DNA of 58,128 bases from Vallitalea maricola (GCF_036985595.1 NZ_BTPU01000032.1:1-58128), one strand, 5' to 3'. Shown: positions 15,207 to 25,209, numbered from the stretch's first letter. The notes: generated by a model not told the origin, from the letters alone. Made by a program: numbers and translations.

Positions 15207-18200
15207 ATGCTAGTAAAGAAAGTGGAAAGAATAAATTATATCCATTAACACATCCACAAAAGCGTATTTGGTATATTGAAAAGATACATCCTAACACACC
15301 TGTTTATAATATCGGAGGAACAGTTAGGATAAAAGGAAAAATCAATCATGAGTTATTAGAACAAGCAATACAGTTATTCATTAGCAGGCATAAAAGTTTA
15401 CATCTAAGATTTTGTGAAAATAGTAAAGGGGTTAGGCAATACATATGTCAGGAAAGTGTTAAATTAGATTTTATAGATTTTGCCAGTGATAAGAAACCTA
15501 AAGAAAAATTTCATAAATGGGTTGAGGATGAAGCAAAAAGGCCATTTAGATTAGTTGATTCTAGGCTTTTTTATTTTGCTTTATATCAAGTTTCAGAAAG
15601 CCATTGTGGTTATTTAGTTAAATTTCATCATATTATTGCTGATGGATGGTCTATTCAAATTATGACTGAGCAAATAAGAGATATCTATTTAAAGTTGATG
15701 GCTGGTGAGAATGTAACAACTGATTTATCTTCAACATATGAGGATTATATATGGAAAGAGCAAGAATATCTTTCATCTGATAGATTCATAAAACACAAAA
15801 AATTTTGGCTTGAAAAATTCAAGGATTTACAAGACCTATTTTTAAATAAAAGCTCGGATATAATTATAGGTAATAGAAAATCATTTGAAGTAGACGAAGC
15901 AGTATCTTCTATGATAAAAGATTTCACATCGAATAACGTTATAACATTAAATACATTATTCATTGCGTTATATTTGATTTACTATAATAAGATAACAGGA
16001 CAGAAAGATATTGTAATAGGTATTCCTGTATTTAATCGACATGGCAAAAAAGAGAAAAATATATTTGGTATGTTTACGAGTACAATGCCATTTAGATTCT
16101 TAATTAACAGTAATAAAAATTTTATGGAGATAATAGATGAAGTAAGTAACCAGTTAAAAAAGTGTTATTATAATCAGAAGTATCCATATAACTTATTAGT
16201 CCAAGATCTAGAACTAAGAAAAAGAGGATATGACAATTTGTTTAATATCTGTATTAATTACTATAATACAAGACATCATACCGAGATGGATGGTTGTGAA
16301 GTTGAGAATATTGAATTCTATAATGGACATCAGATCTATGGCATGCAGATAATTATAAGAGATTGGACCAGTTCAGGGTGCTTGACTTTAGATTTTGATT
16401 ATAAGACAGAAGATTATACAGAACAAGAAATTGAAGATCTTAATAATCATATTTTGTACTTATTAAAGCAGTTGATAAGTAATCCATTACAGCATATTAG
16501 TGGAATACCCATGCTATCAGAAATAGAAAGCAATGATTTGGCATATACCTTTAATGCAACAGCTAGGAATTACCCAAAAACTAAAACAATATCCCAGTTG
16601 TTTGAAGAGCAAGTATTGAAAACACCAGATAAAATTGTTATACAACATAATGATAAAAACATAACATATAAGGAACTCAACGAAAGATCTAATCAATTAG
16701 CTAGATACCTCATCAAAAACGACGTTACAAAAGAATCTGTAGTAGGGTTGATAGCCACCCATTCAATAGAAGTAATCATTGGTATTTTGAGTATTATAAA
16801 AGCTGGGGCTGCATTTTTGCCAATTGATCCAGTTTATCCAAAGGAAAGGATAAACTACATGTTGGAGGATTCAGGTTGTCGAATTCTTCTTACTAATATA
16901 CATAAAGATATATCTTTTGATGGTAAAATCATTCAGCTTAATAATATGCACAATAATGAAGATATATCTAATCTCACTATAATAAGTTCTCCTGATGATT
17001 TGATTTATATCCTCTATACATCTGGTTCAACGGGAAAACCAAAAGGTACAATGATAAAGCACAGGGGGGTAGTCAACTATATTTGGTGGGCAAAAAAAGT
17101 ATATATTGACCATGAAGATGAAGTGTTTCCATTATATTCATCATTAGCTTTTGATCTAACTATGACATCTATTTTTACCCCTATAATTAGTGGGAGCAAG
17201 ATTATAATCTATAATGATAATGATGAAGATGAATATGTTCTTTTTAGAATATTAAGAGACCATCAAGCAACAATTATAAAGCTTACACCTGCTCATCTAT
17301 CACTGTTAAAAGATAGAAGTATAGAATCCTCTAGTGTAAAAAAATTGATTGTTGGTGGAGAAAATCTGACGGTAAAATTAGCAAGTGATATATATAAGGT
17401 GTTTAATAAAGGCATAGACATATATAATGAATATGGACCTACTGAAACGGTAGTAGGATGTATGATTCATAGATATGAGTACGAGAAAGATACGAGTGTT
17501 TCAGTTCCAATAGGAAAGCCCATTGATAATGCTCAAATTTATATACTTAATGAACATCATCAGCTCTTACCAAAAGGCGCTCTAGGAGAATTATATGTAT
17601 CAGGGGATGGTGTAGCAAGGGGATATTTGAATAATCCCAAGCTAACTCAGGAGAAATTCATACCCAATCCTTTTAGAGATGGTGAGATGATGTATAAAAC
17701 AGGTGATCAAGCTAGGTTTATAGATGATTCATTAATAGAGTATGTAGGCAGAATAGATCAACAGGTAAAAATAAGAGGTTATCGCATTGAATTAGGTGAT
17801 ATTGAAAATCAGATAAATAGTCATAAAGACATTGTAGATACGGTAGTAGTAGACATAGTAGAGGATAACGGTGTCAATAATTTATGTGCATATGTGGTCT
17901 GCAAAAACAAAATTAATGTTAATGAGTTAAAGGCATATCTACTAGATAAACTACCAGATTATATGATACCTTTATACATTATAGAAATAGAAACAATACC
18001 ATTAACGAATAATGGTAAAGTTGATAAAACCTTACTGCCTAAGCCTAATAGAAGTTCAGGTGATGAGATTGATTTTATATCTTACAGAAATCAAGAGGAA
18101 AAGGTATTAGTAGAAGCAATAAGTATTGTATTACATATCAAAAATCCAAGTATAAAAGAAAATTTCTATCATATAGGCGGGGATTCTATAAAGGCAATAC

Positions 18201-19690
18201 AAGTGGCATCAAGACTTCACGAGTTGGGATATAAGATAAAGGTAAAGGATATATTGGCGTATCCGATTATTGAAGAAATGGTTCTATGTGTTAAAAAGAA
18301 TGAGGTACAGTGTAATCAACAACCTGCAAGAGGAAAGGTGAAGTCTACACCTATAATATGTTGGTTTCTTAATCAAGAGTTCACAAATATTCATCATTAT
18401 AATCAGAGTATAATTATTAAATTAAATTCTAATATTGACGTTAGAGATATGGAAAAAATTCTAGAAAAAATTATAAGGCATCATGATGCATTAAGATTAA
18501 ATTATAATCGACAAACAGATGAACTCTATTATAATCACGAACATTTAGATTATCACCCAAAGATTCAAGAATATCTGTTAAGTGATTTAACTTATTCAGT
18601 TCAATTGGAAAAAATGACATCAATAGCTGAAAGATTAAAAGGAAGTATGGACATTGGTCGTGATATCTTATTAAAAGCATGTATTTTTAACCTCGGTCAA
18701 CAGAGGATAATGCTACTTACTGCTCATCACATAGTAGTCGATGGTGTTTCCTGGAGAATAATATTAGATGATATGGATACTTTAATGGAACAACTTCAAA
18801 ACAAACAAAAATTGACCTTACCAGCTAAAACCGTTTCTTATCAAGTTTGGTCAGAACAACTATTAAAGCATAGCGAAGAATTGATGAATGAAGCTGATTA
18901 TTGGAATAATATATTATGCCAACAATTTGAATTTCCACTTATAGATTATGAAGGAGATCACAAAGAACATTCAACTAACACTATATTAAGTAAGTTAAGT
19001 ATTGATATGACGAAGCTATTGTTAGAAGCACAAGAAGTTTATAATACCAATACGGAAGAATTGCTCATTACAGCACTTGTCAGAACCGTTAACCAATTAA
19101 CTGGGAGTAAAGACATTGTTATGGAGTTAGAAAGTCATGGGCGAGAAGAGCTATCTGATGGATTAGATGTTACGAGAACTGTAGGGTGGTTCACAGCCCT
19201 ATACCCATTGCATGTCTCATTACCTTATAATGATTTATCTAGCCAGATAAAGAATGTAAAAGAATCAATAAGAACAATACCTCATAGAGGGATAGGTTTT
19301 GGAATTCTTAAATATTTAACGAAATGGTTAAAAGATACGGATAAAAAAAGGATTCGTTTTAATTATATGGGTCATTTCAGTAACATATCAGAAAACAGTA
19401 ATTTTGAATTAATCAGTGAAAGATTAGGTGAAGACATAGGTTTAGAAAATCACTTATCCTGTTTATTAGAGATTAATTGTTACATATTAAATAATCAATT
19501 ACATACATTATTTGGTTGTGAAAAATATAGAATTGAAGAGAATAAAATGAAGAAATTTATCGCAAATTATGAATCAAATTTAGAAGGTATAATCCTACAT
19601 TGTTGTGAAAAAGATAGTAAAGTATTTACACCATCTGATTTTGATACAGTGGAGTTGGCTCAAGATGAACTGGATAATCTATTTGACTAG
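15203..19690 (+). CDS. NRPS C-A(Asn)-T-E, N-acyl-D-Asn starter module (ClbN-like, 1495 aa)
   Basis: Domains in order: condensation (about 10-430, active HHIIADG at 142-148), adenylation (about 455-940, YTSGSTGKPKG at 605-615, A10 Lys939), thiolation (GGDSI, Ser995) and epimerisation (about 1045-1470, HHIVVDG at 1175-1181). The binding-pocket residues read D-L-T-K-I-G-E-V-G-K, the asparagine code. It is the first synthetase of the operon, so its C domain is probably a starter type that acylates Asn with a fatty acyl-CoA; E then gives D-Asn. This equals ClbN of colibactin and the prodrug modules of zwittermicin and xenocoumacin. The C terminus (TPSDFDTVELAQDELDNLF) is a donor COM domain. A ClbP-type peptidase follows 60 bp later. 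The acyl chain length is unknown. Confidence 0.9.
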   Translation: MNASKESGKNKLYPLTHPQKRIWYIEKIHPNTPVYNIGGTVRIKGKINHELLEQAIQLFISRHKSLHLRFCENSKGVRQYICQESVKLDFIDFASDKKPKEKFHKWVEDEAKRPFRLVDSRLFYFALYQVSESHCGYLVKFHHIIADGWSIQIMTEQIRDIYLKLMAGENVTTDLSSTYEDYIWKEQEYLSSDRFIKHKKFWLEKFKDLQDLFLNKSSDIIIGNRKSFEVDEAVSSMIKDFTSNNVITLNTLFIALYLIYYNKITGQKDIVIGIPVFNRHGKKEKNIFGMFTSTMPFRFLINSNKNFMEIIDEVSNQLKKCYYNQKYPYNLLVQDLELRKRGYDNLFNICINYYNTRHHTEMDGCEVENIEFYNGHQIYGMQIIIRDWTSSGCLTLDFDYKTEDYTEQEIEDLNNHILYLLKQLISNPLQHISGIPMLSEIESNDLAYTFNATARNYPKTKTISQLFEEQVLKTPDKIVIQHNDKNITYKELNERSNQLARYLIKNDVTKESVVGLIATHSIEVIIGILSIIKAGAAFLPIDPVYPKERINYMLEDSGCRILLTNIHKDISFDGKIIQLNNMHNNEDISNLTIISSPDDLIYILYTSGSTGKPKGTMIKHRGVVNYIWWAKKVYIDHEDEVFPLYSSLAFDLTMTSIFTPIISGSKIIIYNDNDEDEYVLFRILRDHQATIIKLTPAHLSLLKDRSIESSSVKKLIVGGENLTVKLASDIYKVFNKGIDIYNEYGPTETVVGCMIHRYEYEKDTSVSVPIGKPIDNAQIYILNEHHQLLPKGALGELYVSGDGVARGYLNNPKLTQEKFIPNPFRDGEMMYKTGDQARFIDDSLIEYVGRIDQQVKIRGYRIELGDIENQINSHKDIVDTVVVDIVEDNGVNNLCAYVVCKNKINVNELKAYLLDKLPDYMIPLYIIEIETIPLTNNGKVDKTLLPKPNRSSGDEIDFISYRNQEEKVLVEAISIVLHIKNPSIKENFYHIGGDSIKAIQVASRLHELGYKIKVKDILAYPIIEEMVLCVKKNEVQCNQQPARGKVKSTPIICWFLNQEFTNIHHYNQSIIIKLNSNIDVRDMEKILEKIIRHHDALRLNYNRQTDELYYNHEHLDYHPKIQEYLLSDLTYSVQLEKMTSIAERLKGSMDIGRDILLKACIFNLGQQRIMLLTAHHIVVDGVSWRIILDDMDTLMEQLQNKQKLTLPAKTVSYQVWSEQLLKHSEELMNEADYWNNILCQQFEFPLIDYEGDHKEHSTNTILSKLSIDMTKLLLEAQEVYNTNTEELLITALVRTVNQLTGSKDIVMELESHGREELSDGLDVTRTVGWFTALYPLHVSLPYNDLSSQIKNVKESIRTIPHRGIGFGILKYLTKWLKDTDKKRIRFNYMGHFSNISENSNFELISERLGEDIGLENHLSCLLEINCYILNNQLHTLFGCEKYRIEENKMKKFIANYESNLEGIILHCCEKDSKVFTPSDFDTVELAQDELDNLFD

Positions 19691-19750
19691 TAGTTATTTA
19701 TCTCAGAGAGAATTAAACAATCTCATAATTTAGTAAGAGGATGGTTGCGA

Positions 19751-21286
19751 ATGGGAAAAAAAGGTATAATTTATACAATAATAATATTAGTAATGATGAG
19801 TATGTTTAGTACACAGGTAAAAGCAAATAAAAAAGTTGACTCAATAAAACAAGTAAGTTTAGATCCAACAACAGAAGCAGATTTAGAAAAATTAATTAAT
19901 AGCAACATGCAACAGGGGCACATTCCAGGTTTAGCATTAGTTATTATCAAAGATGGGCAAGTTTTCTATAAAAAGGGATTTGGATATGCAGATGTTAAGA
20001 GGAAAAAGGAAGTTACATCAAAAACCTTTTTTGAGATTGGATCTAATAGTAAGGCATTTACTGCCTTAGGTATATTAAAGCTAGAGAAGGAAGGGAAGAT
20101 ACAACTAGAAGATTCTGTGACAAAATATATACCCTGGTTTAAAATGCGTTATGTAGGTATGTACCAAGGTGAAGAAAGAGAAGAATACGTTGATATAACT
20201 ATCAACCAATTATTACACCATACTAGTGGTATTACTTCTAAATCAATAGCAGATATACCTATTTCAAATGAAGAGGATGCACTAGAGAAGACCGTTAAAA
20301 CCCAAGTCAATAAGAAGCTTGCACATTATCCAGGAGAAAACTTTGAATATGCAACAATTAATTATGATATTCTTGGGCTTGTCATTCAAAATGTAACAAG
20401 CATGAGTTATGAGAATTATATGAAAGAAAATATACTAAAACCCCTAGGTCTTAATGAAACATATACACATAAAAATAACCATATTGAAAAGGATATGGCA
20501 ACAGGATATAAGGTACAATATTTAAAAGCTCGTCCTTTCAATGCGCCTATTTATAAAGGAAATACACCTGCTGGATACCTCATATCCAATTTGGATGATA
20601 TGGAAAAATGGGTAAAAATACAACTGGGTATATATCCATTACAAGATTTTGATGAAGAACTCATTAAGACTTCCCATATACCCGATACAACCGTATCACC
20701 TGGTGGAGATGGCTCTTCATATGCTTATGGATGGTTAGTTTATCAAGAAGGTGAAGGAGTTTTTACACATGCAGGAAATAATCCTAATTATTCATCGTAT
20801 ATCCTTATAAGACCTGATGAAAACCTTGGTATATGCGTTCTTTCTAATATCAATTCTGCATACACAATGGACCTGGGAAAAAGCATTTACAGAATATTGA
20901 ACAAAGAAGAGCCTATTAACTATACAAAAGATATCTATTCTACAATTGATAAAAAAGCATGTATAGTAATAATTATTGGAGTTGTGATGATTCTTATCCT
21001 TTTATTTTTATTAGTACGTTTTGTGTTAGAACTAATTAATGGTAAAAGAAATCATAAAAACAATGGGAAGAAAATAATAACAACAATAATTGGAGCTCTA
21101 TTAATAACTGTAATTATTAGTTATTGTCTTTATAGGATACCTCATGTACTATTTTATGGATTGCCTTGGTGTTTTATTAAAGTATGGGCACCACAGAGTA
21201 TATTGACAGCCATTATGTTGCTTATTATAGTTGTTGTATTATTTTGCATATATTTTGTTTTAAAGAGAATATATCCTAAGAAATAA
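19751..21286 (+). CDS. D-Asn prodrug-activating membrane serine peptidase (ClbP/ZmaM/XcnG-like, 511 aa)
   Basis: A class C beta-lactamase-fold peptidase predicted to cut the N-acyl-D-Asn cap off the exported precursor outside the membrane. An N-terminal signal or anchor (about 6-24) precedes the catalytic domain: SxxK motif Ser98-Lys101 (GSNSKAFTAL), Tyr200 (YATINYD) as the base-type Tyr, and HAGNNPNYSS at 340-349. Three C-terminal membrane spans follow (about 403-425, 442-462, 482-505). This is the special architecture of ClbP, ZmaM and XcnG, not of ordinary PBP4*-type hydrolases. Thr202 stands where, as I recall, ClbP has Ser188. Placement right after a D-Asn-loading NRPS makes the assignment strong. 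The ATG at 19751 is preferred over a TTG at 19745. Confidence 0.88.
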   Translation: MGKKGIIYTIIILVMMSMFSTQVKANKKVDSIKQVSLDPTTEADLEKLINSNMQQGHIPGLALVIIKDGQVFYKKGFGYADVKRKKEVTSKTFFEIGSNSKAFTALGILKLEKEGKIQLEDSVTKYIPWFKMRYVGMYQGEEREEYVDITINQLLHHTSGITSKSIADIPISNEEDALEKTVKTQVNKKLAHYPGENFEYATINYDILGLVIQNVTSMSYENYMKENILKPLGLNETYTHKNNHIEKDMATGYKVQYLKARPFNAPIYKGNTPAGYLISNLDDMEKWVKIQLGIYPLQDFDEELIKTSHIPDTTVSPGGDGSSYAYGWLVYQEGEGVFTHAGNNPNYSSYILIRPDENLGICVLSNINSAYTMDLGKSIYRILNKEEPINYTKDIYSTIDKKACIVIIIGVVMILILLFLLVRFVLELINGKRNHKNNGKKIITTIIGALLITVIISYCLYRIPHVLFYGLPWCFIKVWAPQSILTAIMLLIIVVVLFCIYFVLKRIYPKK

Positions 21287-21349
21287 TAGGATTTTACAAT
21301 ATATTCCATATAGCAGACCATATCATTAAGATGGAGTTAGGTAAAATAA

Positions 21350-21388
21350 ATGACATAAAAGAGAGGGATTACCTTATATGTATGTCAT
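21350..21388 (+). other. Inverted repeat in the gap after the peptidase gene
   Basis: ATGACATA (21350-21357) and TATGTCAT (21381-21388) form a perfect 8-bp stem with a 23-base loop containing GAGAGGG. No T run follows. It might be an RNA processing or pausing hairpin, or an operator. Confidence 0.3.
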
Positions 21389-21414
21389 AATTTAAATATG
21401 AAAAGGAGTAAAGT

Positions 21415-22080
21415 ATGATTATTAATAATTTTTTAATCAAAGATATGCCCATAGTATTAACAGAACTTACGATACCACAAAGTTATTATCATTTAATAGA
21501 CAACGCAGTAAATTACTGTAATAAGCTTGATGAATTAGGCTATAAATATACTCATCAATTATTAGACATTCAAAGCAATCATAATAAAATGGAAGAATTA
21601 TGCCAAAAGACTAGCATTCCATTGACTTATCTACAATCTTTAATAAAATTACTAGCTTTTAATCAATACAAACCATTTCCTATAAAGAAAATAGAGAGTT
21701 TAAGTAAAGAAGAGATTGATAAGTTTTTGAATAAGGGTTATAAAAAAACAGATCAGATTCTTCTAATAGGGAAAACAAAAGAAGATAGAAAGAAATTAGC
21801 AGAAGAAGTTGGAGTTTCAGTAGATTGTGTAACTAAGCTCATAAAAATGGCGGATCTTATGAGATTACCAGGAGTCAAGTATATTAGAGCAAATCTCTAT
21901 TATGCAGCAGGATTTGATTATGTTCAGAAATTTATAGGATTAGATTTGGATAAAACAAGAGAGTATCTAAAAGCTTTTGTAAAGGATACGCAAATTGCTA
22001 AAATGGCACCATTAAAGAAAGAGTTAGCAACCCATATTATGTGGTCCAAAATATATCCTATTCAAGCTGAATTTGAATAA
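21415..22080 (+). CDS. DUF4332-like helical protein (221 aa)
   Basis: The C-terminal half carries a pattern like DUF4332, a tandem helix-hairpin-helix domain (ADLMRLPGVKYIRANLYYAA, with the usual L-x-R-I/L-P-G-V core). The N-terminal half repeats a looser version (EELCQKTSIPLTYLQSLIKL, then KLAEEVGVSVDCVTKLIKMA). There is no signal peptide and no catalytic motif. A strong AAAAGGAG site precedes the ATG. It lies inside the biosynthetic operon but has no counterpart in the colibactin cluster that I know of. It may bind nucleic acid, a carrier protein or the product; a DNA-binding self-protection role is speculation. Confidence 0.5.
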   Translation: MIINNFLIKDMPIVLTELTIPQSYYHLIDNAVNYCNKLDELGYKYTHQLLDIQSNHNKMEELCQKTSIPLTYLQSLIKLLAFNQYKPFPIKKIESLSKEEIDKFLNKGYKKTDQILLIGKTKEDRKKLAEEVGVSVDCVTKLIKMADLMRLPGVKYIRANLYYAAGFDYVQKFIGLDLDKTREYLKAFVKDTQIAKMAPLKKELATHIMWSKIYPIQAEFE

Positions 22081-22111
22081 GAGGTAAGATATCGTACAGA
22101 AAGGAAATATC

Positions 22112-22825
22112 ATGAGAGAAAAAATACTGTTCTGTTTACCTCATGCAGGAGGGGCGGCAAGTACTTATGGAAGTTGGAAGAGATGTAGTGATAGTATGAT
22201 AACAGTTGTACCTATTGAGTTAGCTGGTAAGGGAAAGAGAATAAGAGAAAAACAGTATGAAACACTACATAGTGCTGTAGATGACATTTATCATTATATA
22301 TTAAATACATTAAATAATCATTGTTCTTATGGTATATTCGGCCATAGTATGGGAGCTTTACTGGCTTATGAAATCTATTATAAGATGAAACACCATAATA
22401 AACAATTACCTGATCATATGTTTTTATCTGGTCGAAAACCACCACATTTTAAGGAGGATGAGATATTACATAAATTATCACAAGAGGATTTTATAGAGAA
22501 AATAAGACAAAGTGATGGAACTCCAAATGAGTTTTTTGAGCATGAAGAGCTTCTTTCAATCTTTATACCTATACTTAGAGAGGATTACCGAATATTAGAA
22601 GAATATCAATATACTGAAAAAAAATATAAGATGCACAGTGACATAACTGTTTTTTATGGAAAGAATGACAAGATGACCAAAGAAGAAGATATGCAGGAAT
22701 GGAAACAGCATACAGATGGTGAAATGGAACTGCTGGCTTATGATGGGGGGCATTTTTTCATTCATGAATATGAAAAACCTATATATTCAGTTATTAAGAG
22801 TAAACTGCTGAAAGGAGAAGGCTAA
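22112..22825 (+). CDS. Type II thioesterase (ClbQ-like, 237 aa)
   Basis: An alpha/beta hydrolase that removes wrong or stalled acyl groups from carrier domains. The N-terminal CLPHAGGAASTY is typical of type II thioesterases. The catalytic triad is visible as Ser79 (GHSMG), Asp185 (YGKND) and His213 (GGHFFIHE). Length fits the family. It matches ClbQ of colibactin in kind and size. The stop at 22825 is two bases before the next start, so expression is coupled. It is not fused to a synthetase, so it is not the final chain-releasing enzyme. Confidence 0.88.
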   Translation: MREKILFCLPHAGGAASTYGSWKRCSDSMITVVPIELAGKGKRIREKQYETLHSAVDDIYHYILNTLNNHCSYGIFGHSMGALLAYEIYYKMKHHNKQLPDHMFLSGRKPPHFKEDEILHKLSQEDFIEKIRQSDGTPNEFFEHEELLSIFIPILREDYRILEEYQYTEKKYKMHSDITVFYGKNDKMTKEEDMQEWKQHTDGEMELLAYDGGHFFIHEYEKPIYSVIKSKLLKGEG

Positions 22826-22827
22826 GC

Positions 22828-24030
22828 ATGAAAAAACAATATTGTAATCATTGTGGATTACATTCTAATATTCCTGGAGTAACAATTAACAGTGATGGTA
22901 TATGTGGATTATGTACAACCTATGAAGAAAATCAAGTATATGAAAAGCGGTTTAGAAAAGTACTCACCCATAAAATGAATAAATTGTTTAAAGAAGTAAA
23001 AGAAAGAAGTCATATGTACGATGCCATTGTTCTATTTAGTGGAGGTAAAGATAGTACGTATCTATTAAAGTTAGCAAAAGAGGAATATCAATTAAGAGTT
23101 TTGGCCGTTTCTATTATGCATTCGGTAGTTAATGATGTTTCAGAAAAAAATATGCATGATGTAACCAAAAAAATGGGAATAGACCATATACAATTCTATA
23201 TACAAGAAAACGTATACAAACAAGTCATGCGAAAAGGATTGCTAGAGAGTGAAAAATATCAATTAGATGAATTTTTTGGTTGTACAATATGTAGTTTTTT
23301 TCATTATTGGATACCTATTAAAATAGCAATGAAAATGAATATCCCAATTATTCTAGAGGGCAGTGACTTGGGACAGAGTGGAAGACCTCTTTATACAGAA
23401 GGCAATCAAATAAAACATAATATAAAAAAAGGATATAAACCCTATGGGAAGATACATGACCTTATAGCAGATGCTCTTGGGGATGAATACAAGGGCAGTA
23501 TTTACGACTATGATTCTGTAGAAATGATGTCAGATAATTATCCAACAATTATTTCACCATTTACTTTTACAGATTATGATTACAATAAAACACTTAATGA
23601 GATTGAAGAAATGGGGCTTAATAGTAATAAGTTTAATAAGATATATACCAACTGTTCTCTTCTTCCTTTTATTTCTTATTTTACGATAAAAAAATACGAA
23701 TGTGTACCATACGTCAAGCAATATGCAAGTGAAATTAGAAGACAGGAACCTGTTCTAATGCAATTAAAAACTGAAAATGATACTAACAATAAAGTACTAG
23801 ATAAGGACAATATCATGAAGCTCATGGATGAATACATAAAAGTGATTAATTATGTAGTGGAAAATAAATTGAGCGAGGAAGATATTCTGCATACTCGCAA
23901 GAAAGATCTAATAGACTTAGCACCAACTTATTTAAATATATTTAAAGATGATGTTGGTGACTGCTTAATAAAAGATGTATCTAAGATTCCATATTATGCA
24001 AATTTCTTTGATATAAAAATATATAATTAA
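22828..24030 (+). CDS. PP-loop ATP pyrophosphatase with zinc-ribbon N terminus (400 aa)
   Basis: Adenine-nucleotide alpha-hydrolase fold. The PP-loop SGGKDS is at residues 71-76. A Cys4 zinc-ribbon (Cys6, Cys9, Cys26, Cys29) precedes it, and another CxxC pair (Cys152, Cys155, GCTICSF) sits where some sulfur-transfer members keep functional cysteines. The N terminus resembles sugar amidotransferases of the WbpG/PseA kind. Known PP-loop enzymes adenylate a carbonyl and add nitrogen (amide) or sulfur (thioamide, thio-tRNA). Here it is embedded in an assembly-line operon, so amidation or thiolation of a precursor or of the product is likely, but which one cannot be told. The colibactin cluster has no such gene to my knowledge. 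Confidence 0.65.
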   Translation: MKKQYCNHCGLHSNIPGVTINSDGICGLCTTYEENQVYEKRFRKVLTHKMNKLFKEVKERSHMYDAIVLFSGGKDSTYLLKLAKEEYQLRVLAVSIMHSVVNDVSEKNMHDVTKKMGIDHIQFYIQENVYKQVMRKGLLESEKYQLDEFFGCTICSFFHYWIPIKIAMKMNIPIILEGSDLGQSGRPLYTEGNQIKHNIKKGYKPYGKIHDLIADALGDEYKGSIYDYDSVEMMSDNYPTIISPFTFTDYDYNKTLNEIEEMGLNSNKFNKIYTNCSLLPFISYFTIKKYECVPYVKQYASEIRRQEPVLMQLKTENDTNNKVLDKDNIMKLMDEYIKVINYVVENKLSEEDILHTRKKDLIDLAPTYLNIFKDDVGDCLIKDVSKIPYYANFFDIKIYN

Positions 24031-24045
24031 AAGGTGGGGATTAAA

Positions 24046-25209
24046 ATGATGAAAGAAAACATTGATTATAATCAAAATAAGTTTTTAATGTTTGTATTGG
24101 ATAAAATGGCATATGAATATGAACAAGATGGTAAAGATGTTATTCGAATGACTTTAGGTAAATCAGAGTTGCCTTTACATGAGAATATCACTAATGCTAT
24201 GGTTGATGCGTTAATGGATTTTAAGAAAAGTACTCTCGTGTTTCCACCAGGTTTACCTCAATTACAAGTTAAGTTATCAGAATTTTATAGAGAAAACAAT
24301 AAGTTGGATATAAAACCTTCTAATATAATTATTAGTACTGGTACAAGTACTATTTTCAGAAATTTATTTTATCTTTTATTAAATGAAGGTGATGAAGTAT
24401 TATTACCAATACCTTATTATTCTCTCTATAAATTTTCAGCTATACTATGTGGAGTCAAAATAAGATATTATAAAATTGATACAAAAACATTAAAATTAGA
24501 TAGAGAATCTTTTGAACAAAACTTTACTTCCAAAACAAAAATAGTTGTTATTAATACACCAGGTAATCCTTTGGGTAATATATTATCAAAAGATGATTTG
24601 TTATTTATGGATTCTGTTGTAGATGGTCAAGCTACCATAATAAATGATGAGATATATAGTAATATGTGTTTTGATGAACCTGGAACTTCTGTCTTAGAAT
24701 TAGATGGTATTAAATCACAGTTTATAACAACGAACAGTTTTTCAAAAGGGTATAGAATGTATTCAAGACGGGTTGGTTATTGTATTGTTCCTGATGAACT
24801 GGTTACACCTCTTACTGTCATTCAGCATCATACTCTGCTAACAACAGATCCAGTAGTACAGTTTGGTGCTATAGCAGCACTAGATCATCAGGATGAAGTT
24901 ACTTATCTTAGAAATTTATATAAAAGTAGACGAGATTATACAGTAGAAGAATTCTCTGATGTAAAAGATGTGAAAGCAATACATTCAAAAGGGGGATTCT
25001 ATTTAACATTAGAATGTTCACAATTTATGAAAAAACATAATATCAAAACTAGTTTAGATTTAGCAGTTAAAATAATGGAAAAAACTAATGTAGCTACGGT
25101 ACCTGGATCAGATTTTGGATTGCCAGAAACAATAAGATTATCTTATACATGTATCAAATATAATGAAGGAATTAATCGTATGGTAGATTTTTTTAAACAT
25201 TATAAATGA
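24046..25209 (+). CDS. PLP-dependent class I/II aminotransferase (387 aa)
   Basis: Fold type I aminotransferase of the AspC/AAT group. The PLP Lys is Lys234 in NSFSKGYRM. TPGNPLG (Asn174), Asp201 and Tyr204 (DEIY) contact the cofactor, and Arg364 (IRLSYT) should bind the substrate carboxylate. I chose the ATG at 24046 because AAGGTGGGG precedes it; the GTG at 24034 lies within that site. It sits just before the synthetase whose A domain lacks the usual Asp235, so it may make or interconvert that module's unusual building block. That link is inference. ACC synthase-like chemistry belongs to the same fold and cannot be excluded by eye. Confidence 0.78.
   Translation: MMKENIDYNQNKFLMFVLDKMAYEYEQDGKDVIRMTLGKSELPLHENITNAMVDALMDFKKSTLVFPPGLPQLQVKLSEFYRENNKLDIKPSNIIISTGTSTIFRNLFYLLLNEGDEVLLPIPYYSLYKFSAILCGVKIRYYKIDTKTLKLDRESFEQNFTSKTKIVVINTPGNPLGNILSKDDLLFMDSVVDGQATIINDEIYSNMCFDEPGTSVLELDGIKSQFITTNSFSKGYRMYSRRVGYCIVPDELVTPLTVIQHHTLLTTDPVVQFGAIAALDHQDEVTYLRNLYKSRRDYTVEEFSDVKDVKAIHSKGGFYLTLECSQFMKKHNIKTSLDLAVKIMEKTNVATVPGSDFGLPETIRLSYTCIKYNEGINRMVDFFKHYK

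Noticed and set aside
19751..21286. Ordinary beta-lactamase or PBP4*-like hydrolase as a simple resistance gene
   Set aside because: The three C-terminal membrane spans and the position next to a D-Asn-forming NRPS fit the prodrug peptidase group much better.
21350..21388. Intrinsic terminator inside the operon
   Set aside because: The hairpin has a long loop and no T run after it, so it does not meet the criteria.
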